Under the pieces are notes generated by a model that saw only the letters and a list, made by a program, of their open reading frames with translations, had not been told where the DNA came from and did not search any database. The position numbers and the translations under genes were made by a program. A stretch of DNA of 64,000 nucleotides. It comes from Salvelinus alpinus (lineage: Eukaryota; Chordata; Actinopteri; Salmoniformes; Salmonidae). Shown here in pieces: positions 58,741 through 64,000 of the stretch (position 1 is its first letter; the number at the start of each line of letters is the position of its first letter). The DNA lies in the NCBI RefSeq assembly GCF_045679555.1, contig NC_092099.1, forward strand, positions 7,622,576-7,686,575, read 5' to 3'.

Positions 58741-58794
58741 CTCTACAGTTAATTCGGAAAGAATTCAGACCCCTTCACACTTACCCCACCAGAC

Positions 58795-59115
58795 ATGCCA
58801 CCAGGTGTCTTTTCACAGTCCCCAAATCCAGAAGAAATTCAAGAGAAGCGTACAGTATTATATAGAAACATTATTGTATGGAACTCCCTTCCATATCATA
58901 TTGTTCAAATAAACAGCAAACCTGGTTTCAAGAAACAGATAAAGCAACACTTCACGGCACAACGCCTCTCAGATATTTTGTGTGTGTATTGAAATGTAGG
59001 CGGTGTTCAGTTTTTTTATTGATGTAGTTCTGTCCTTGAGCTGTTCTTGTCTATTAATGTTCTATATTATGTCATGTTTGCAACAGCTAATTGGGATCCT
59101 AATAAAATACCAAAA
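58795..59115 (+). mobile_element. LINE 3' end
   Basis: Codons near 58850-58950 (LYRNIIVWNSLPYHIVQINS then KPGFKKQIKQHFT) are the carboxy end of a fish LINE RT protein, with a stop at 58990. The 3' UTR ends AATTGGGATCCTAATAAAAT. 5'-truncated. Confidence 0.6.
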
Positions 59116-59117
59116 CA

Positions 59118-59620
59118 TGGAGGAAGGAGGACGCTCACCCCGGGAGGAAGGAGGACTTTCCCTGCGTTGATGTTTGATGAGCTACTGTACTTGCAACCCG
59201 AGTGGATGCATTGGCTTCACTCAGGTCACACAGGGAGAAAGAAGGTACGTGCTCAGGGAGGAAGGAGCAGCATCTTGGATCCTTCCTTGCCTGTGTTGAT
59301 GTGTGGTGAGCTGCTTGCCCCCTTAGCAGCTGCATTGGCTTCACTTAGGTCGCATACGAAGGAAGGAGGACGAACGCGCTGGGAGGAAGGAAGATGTGAG
59401 CGCCGGGAGGAAGGAGCAGTATCTTGGAGACTTCCTTACCTGTGTTGATGTGTGGTGAGCTACTTGCACCCTTAGCGGCTGCATTATGGCATCACTCAGG
59501 TCACAGGGAGGAAGGAGAACATGTGCCCAGGAAGGAAAAAGGATGTCAGTGCACTGAGGAAGCAGCAGGATCTTGGAGTCTTCCTTGCCTGTTTTGATGT
59601 GTGGGAAGCTTCCCTGGTGC
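59118..59620. repeat. Degenerate tandem repeat, about 150-bp period, three to four copies
   Basis: Recurring order: GGGAGGAAGGAG, then ATCTTGGA, CTTCCTTGCCTGTGTTGATG, TGTGGTGAGCT, CTTAGCAGCTGCATTGGCTTC and CACTCAGGTC. Copies are diverged, with internal GGAAGGA expansions. Non-coding as far as I can see. Confidence 0.65.
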
Positions 59621-60395
59621 TATTTTTCCCCAGTTCTACCCACTTCTGGTCCAGTCACCAAGCTAAAAAAGGCCTTTAACTTATTTAAACGTTATAACAG
59701 CGTTTACTTCTACATTCGAATTATTTAATTAAAGTGAAAAAAATTATGAGTTACACATTTCAAGTTAATTCCATGTCTTATCTTATCAGGATTCATTCAA
59801 AGTGCCGCTCTACTGAACTACGGACCATGAATCTTTCAAAAGGGAATTTTTCCCTCTGAAAAAAAGCCTTGGGGGACGAAACAGCTCCTCCTGAGATTCA
59901 GGGGGAGACAGTTTGTGTGAGTGCACCAACGTAACAAGGATCCACCTCAGCCTTGTTAGAGAACATTCAGGAATTTGGAAATCCAGTTCTTGGAAATGCT
60001 GGCCATGTGGAGATAATTGTAAAAGACTCTCCTACCTCGTTAGAGGGTGGTTTACCCTATGTCCCCCCCTGGATGTAGAGCATGGTGGGGGGTTAAGGGC
60101 CATGCTTAAAGGGAAATTTTATTATATCCAGCACCTCCACAACATCAACATACAGTATGTGAAAATGGTGTGTTTCTATGTTTGTATTAAAAAAAAAAAG
60201 TGTTTACAATGACATCGGTGTACATCATGTGATTTTAACCAATTATGTGTCGGCATTGCCTACTAACTGGTTGATGATGTATTTGCAAACACTTATCTTC
60301 CTTTATATTTTTTACTACAAAACACAGAAATGTGCTGATGTTTGTTGATGATGGTGCTGGAGATTATGAATATGAAGTTGAAACATTTTTTTTAC
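59621..60395. other. No gene recognised
   Basis: AT-rich unique-looking DNA. Nothing supported. Confidence 0.4.
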
Positions 60396-60397
60396 AG

Positions 60398-60476
60398 CGC
60401 CCGGCCCAAGATTCAAAAAGTCAACCTTTCGGCTACAGGTCCAACTCATTAGCTGTTGGGCTACCTACCGCTCCTA
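60398..60476 (-). mobile_element. tRNA-like SINE head fragment
   Basis: The minus strand reads GAGCGGTAGGTAGCCCAACA, then GAGTTGGACCTGTAGCCGAA and AGGTTGACTTTTTGAATC, a decayed tRNA-like head (A box, variable loop, weak B box) of a salmonid SINE. It is too degenerate for a tRNA gene. Confidence 0.45.
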
Positions 60477-60515
60477 AAAAAAATAATAATAATAATTTAA
60501 CAAAATAACAACAGA

Positions 60516-60600
60516 GTGAAATCCTGTATTTTCAAGTACTGTGGTAACAGCATCATGTTATGGGCATGCTTGTCACAGGCAGGGACTGGGGAGTTTGTCA
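60516..60600 (+). mobile_element. Tc1 transposase scrap
   Basis: KYCGNSIMLWACLSQAGTGE resembles the GGGSIMLWGCFS-AGTG block that follows the first catalytic Asp in Tc1 transposases. About 25 codons only. Confidence 0.4.
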
Positions 60601-60734
60601 GTTGTCTAATTCCAAACTCAGATTATAGCCATAATCATCTTAATATCAAATTATTATTTTGCATGTTAACATACTCACTGTTATTGCACACAGATGGGCT
60701 CCATTCAATGGAAATGTTTGCACCTGAACTAATG

Positions 60735-60995
60735 TAATTGTGGCACACCTTGTTGCTTTTATGTATTTTGTTTTGTTGCTTTTTGTGCTATTTCTCTGTC
60801 TGTGTGCTACATGTTGCTTGTCATATGTTGCTCTGCATGTGCTCACTGCTCATTATTTGTCTGTCTTGTTATTGTTTTTAATAACCTGCCCAGGAACTGC
60901 GGTTGAAAATTAGCCAGCTGGCTAAAACTGCCACTTCTACTGAAACGTTGATTAATGTGCACTGTCCCTGTAAAAAATAACCTCAAACTCAATAC
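60735..60995 (+). mobile_element. LINE 3' UTR fragment
   Basis: The block AATAACCTGCCCAGGAACTG, CGGTTGAAAATTAGCCAGCT to TGTAAAAAATAACCTCAAAC is a 3' end I associate with dispersed fish LINE copies. Confidence 0.5.
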
Positions 60996-61540
60996 CAATG
61001 CAATCAAGACATCTTTGTTTTTTTATTTGGAAATTATTTTAATTTAAAGCAAACGTGAAACTGGGCAACGGTAGTGAATAATTTCACAAGGCATGAGAAA
61101 AGTTGATTATATTGCTTTGGTTCGGGAATTGTTTTAATGTTTACAAACAAGATTTAAACCCCATGCCTGTCTAAACAAAATAACATTGGCATCTACACTT
61201 ATATAAAGAACACCCGTATCGTATTTAAATTCAAACATAGTATGTGCAAGTTGGGCATTTCGACTTCCAATAAGTAAAAGTAACTATTTTAATAGCAAAT
61301 GAATTGTGCCTTTGACCTTTGGTGTGAATCACAGCACAATTCAGACCCTGAGAGGAATGAGCATAGCTTTTCATTGAGAACTACACACACACGCTGCACC
61401 CATTGATGTGGCTGAGGAGTAAAGGTCTTCCCTCTAGACGGTTTTCTTCAGTCTGGGTAGAGTGAGTTCATACCTGTTGGAGAATGTAAATGGGGAAATT
61501 TCAGATCACGAAGGTCCATATTTAGATTTAATGTGATTGA
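60996..61540. other. No gene recognised
   Basis: AT-rich DNA. Nothing supported. Confidence 0.4.
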
Positions 61541-61544
61541 CATA

Positions 61545-62034
61545 CACTGAGTATACAAAACATTAGGAATGTCTGCTCTTTCCATGAAACTGACCAGGTA
61601 AAAGCTATGATCCTTTATTGATGTCACTTGTTAAATCCACTTCAATCAGAGTAGATGAAGGGTAGGAGAGAGTTTAAAGAATGATTTTTAAGCCTTGAGA
61701 CATGGATTGTGTATGTGTGCCATTCAGAGGGTGAAGGGGCAAGACAAAAGATTTAAGTGCCTTTGAATGGGGTATCTTAGTAGTTGCTAGGTGCACCGGT
61801 TTGTGTCAAGAACTGCAACGCTGCTGGGTTTTTCCCATGCTCAACAGTTTCCTGTGTGTATCAAGAATGGCCAAACATCCAGCCAACTGTGGGAAGCATT
61901 GAAGTCAACATGGGCCAGCATCCCTGTAGAACGCTTTCAACACATTGTAGATTCCATGCCCCAACGAATTGGCAAACGGGGCGGGGTGCAACTCAATATT
62001 AGGAAGGTGTTCCAAATGTTTGGTATACTCAGTG
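61545..62034 (+). mobile_element. Internally deleted Tc1-like element, copy 2, 490 bp
   Basis: Ends CACTGAGTATACAAAACATT and its inverse (TGGTATACTCAGTG), flanked by TA on both sides (61543-61544 and 62035-62036). Encodes scraps of the transposase HTH (SRTATLLGFSHAQQFPVCIK) and of the carboxy end (FQHIVDSMPQRIGKRG) with the catalytic core missing, as in 15856-16351. It keeps about 55 bases that the other copy lacks. Confidence 0.75.
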
Positions 62035-62036
62035 TA

Positions 62037-62394
62037 TATCTAGCATATTTTTTTATACATTTACTGAATGCACCAACTCCTCTCAATGTACTCTAGGACC
62101 AAGAATATTTATTGAAAATATCTTCTGAAGTTCGATAATTGTATGTTCGAAATGGGAAAATAAATCATTTCCTGGAAAGTTTCTGTTTTGGCGATGAGGT
62201 TGTCATCAGACAGCGACGACATTTAGAGTTTCTGTAAATTATTAACATTTGTTTTTAGATCTGTTGATAGTGATTGACACCAGAGCTAGTTACTGAAGGT
62301 TCAATTGCAGGGACCGAGGACGCACTAATGATAAAGAGAGAATATCCCAGAGAGAATGTGGCAGGTAGCTTAGTACAACTAGTAGGAGTATGTA
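62037..62394. other. No gene recognised
   Basis: Short AT-rich spacer between two Tc1-type elements. Confidence 0.4.
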
Positions 62395-62396
62395 TA

Positions 62397-63945
62397 CAGT
62401 CGTGGCCAAAAGTTGAGAATGACACAAATATAAATTTTCACAAAGTCTGCTGCCTCAGTTTGTATGATGGCAATTTGCATACACTCCAGAATGTTATGAA
62501 GAGTGATCAGAGGAATTGCAATTAATTGCAAAGTCCCTCTTTTCCATGCAAATCAACTGAATTCCCCCTCCCCCCAAAATTCCACTGCATTTCAGCCCTG
62601 CCACAAAAGGACCAGCGACATCATGTCAGTTATTCTCTCGTTAACACAGGTGTGAGTGTTGACGAGGACAAGGCTGTCATGCTGATTGAGTTCAAATAAC
62701 AGACTGGAAGTTTCAAAAGGAGGGTGGTGCTTGGAATCATTGTTCTTCCTCTGTCAACCATGGTTACCTGCAAGGAAACATGTGCCGTCATCATTGCTTT
62801 GCACAAAAAGGGTTTCACAGGCAAGGATATTGCTGCCAGTAAGATTGCACCTAAATCAACCATTTATCGGATCATCAAGAACTTCAAGGAGAGCGGTTCA
62901 ATTGTTGTGAAGAAGGCTTCAGGGCGCCCAAGAAAGTCCAGCAAGCGCCAGGACCGTCTCCTAAAGTTGATTCAGCTGTGGGATCGGGGCACCACCAGTA
63001 CAGAGCTTGCTCAGGAATGGCAGCAGGCAGGTGTGAGTGCATCTGCACGCACAGTGAGGCAAAGACTTTTGGAGGATGGCCTGGTGTCAAGAAGGGCAGC
63101 AAAGAAGCCACTTCTCTCCAGGAAAAGCATCAGGGCAAACTGATATTCTGCAAAAGGTACAGGGATTGGAATGCTGAGGACGGACTGGGGTAAAGTAATT
63201 TTCTCTGATGAATCCTCTTTCCGATTGTTGGGGCATCCAGAAAAAAGCTTGCCCGGAGAAGACAAGGTGAGCGCTACCATCAGTCCTGTGTCATGCCAAC
63301 AGTAAGCAACCCAATCATTCGTGTCGGGTTGCTTCTCAGCCAAGGGAGTGGGCTCTCACAATTTTGCCTAATAACACAGCCATGAATAAAGAATGGTACC
63401 AACACATCCTCAGAGAGCAACTTCTCCCAACCATCCAGGAACAATTTGGTGACAAACAATGCCCTTTCCAGCATGATGGAGCACCTTGCCTTAAGGCAAA
63501 AGTGATAACTAAGTGGCTCGGGGAACAAAACATTGATATTTTGGGTCCATGGCCAGGAAACTCCCCAGACCTTAATCCCATTAAGAACTTGTGGTCAATC
63601 CTCAAGAGGCGGGTGGACAAACAAAAACCCACAAATTCTGACAAACTCCAAGCATTGATTATGCAAGAATGGGCTGCCATCAGTCAGGATGTGGCCCAGA
63701 AGGTAATTGACAGCATGCCAGGGCGGATTGCTGAGGTCTTGAAAAAGCAGGGTCAACACTGCACATATTGACAATTACATGAAGTTGATGCAAAGAGTCA
63801 ATAAAAGCCTTTGACACTTATGAAATGCTTGTAATTATACTTCAGTATTACATAGTAACATCTGACAAAAATATCTAAAAACACTGAAGCAGCAAACTTT
63901 GCGGAAATTAATATTTGTGTCATTCTCAACTTTTGGCCACGACTG
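62397..63945 (+). mobile_element. Tc1-like transposon, nearly full length, 1549 bp
   Basis: Termini CAGTCGTGGCCAAAAGTTGA and its inverse, flanked by TA (62395-62396 and 63946-63947). The transposase runs from ATG 62761 (MVTCKETCAVIIALHKKGFT, then two HTH units) to a stop near 63123 and continues in other frames: KVIFSDESSFRLLG (first D), FQHDGAPCLKAK (second D), SPDLNPIKNLWSILKRR to KKQGQHCTY (stop 63769-63771). The third catalytic residue is Lys in place of Glu (PIKNLW; family PIENLW), and at least two frameshifts lie between 63120 and 63350. Transposase is dead; the ends look intact. Confidence 0.85.
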
Positions 63946-64000
63946 TAATATCAAATCATTGTAAAAGATGACTCCCATACGCACAATTTATCTCTGCACA
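63946..64000. other. Window end, no feature
   Basis: A 55-base flank of the Tc1 element. Confidence 0.5.

Noticed and set aside
60398-60476. tRNA gene on the minus strand
   Set aside because: tRNA-like order, but the B box is degenerate and stems do not pair well; decayed SINE head.

Overview
The window is vertebrate nuclear DNA and almost certainly from a salmonid fish (Oncorhynchus/Salmo/Salvelinus group). The evidence is the repeat mix: tRNA-derived SINEs of salmonid type, many Tc1-like transposons, L2/CR1-group LINEs ending in TTTGAT repeats, fish-type L1 pieces and salmonid solo LTRs. The host genes have short GT-AG introns. There is no bacterial gene organisation. Most bases are mobile DNA in several layers, with a few intact host genes and the remains of several dead ones.

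Layout. 0.7-2.4 kb: decayed integrase-core gene (minus). 2.5-3.4 kb: non-coding interspersed repeat, with a second copy at 50.1-51.05 kb. 3.4-12.05 kb: an old L1 split by a 397-bp miniature LTR element and by a solo LTR; the LTR is itself split by a young L2-like LINE whose 1885-codon ORF holds the same 904 codons twice in frame. 12.3-15.6 kb: intact 14-exon gene (481 aa) with a diverged mitoguardin (Miga) domain. 15.85-16.35 kb: Tc1 relic. 16.6-17.3 kb: three decayed exons of a BMP8-like ligand. 17.5-25.5 kb: Gypsy fossil, LINE and SINE scraps, four Tc1 elements, solo LTR. 24-26.4 kb: L1 with an inverted 5' end. 26.9-27.7 kb: last exons of a dead OATP1-type transporter.

28.2-30.7 kb: intact 8-exon gene (533 aa, minus) with nine 18-residue repeats; function unknown. 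31.4-34.5 kb: LINE 3' end and short repeats. 34.56-36.6 kb: Gypsy fossil. 36.65-37.75 kb: dead HECT-type (G2E3-like) exons. 39.7-43.5 kb: intact two-exon zinc-finger gene (463 aa, ten C2H2 fingers, minus); its intron is full of minisatellites and its first coding exon ends inside and beyond a small MITE. 44.6-51.3 kb: Tc1 half, minisatellites, LTR-like element, L2-group LINE, LINE 3' UTR, SINE. 51.3-62 kb: mostly unique DNA with two decayed axonemal dynein heavy-chain exons (minus), plus LINE tails and a Tc1 relic. 62.4-63.95 kb: nearly complete Tc1-like transposon that has lost its catalytic glutamate.

The three intact genes show no sign of working together. Pieces of at least four dead host genes (BMP8-like, OATP1-like, HECT-type, dynein) next to three live ones fit a rediploidising salmonid chromosome where one duplicate is decaying; that is inference. 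Names rest on motif recognition by eye, without a database search, and exon ends on splice signals and reading phase.
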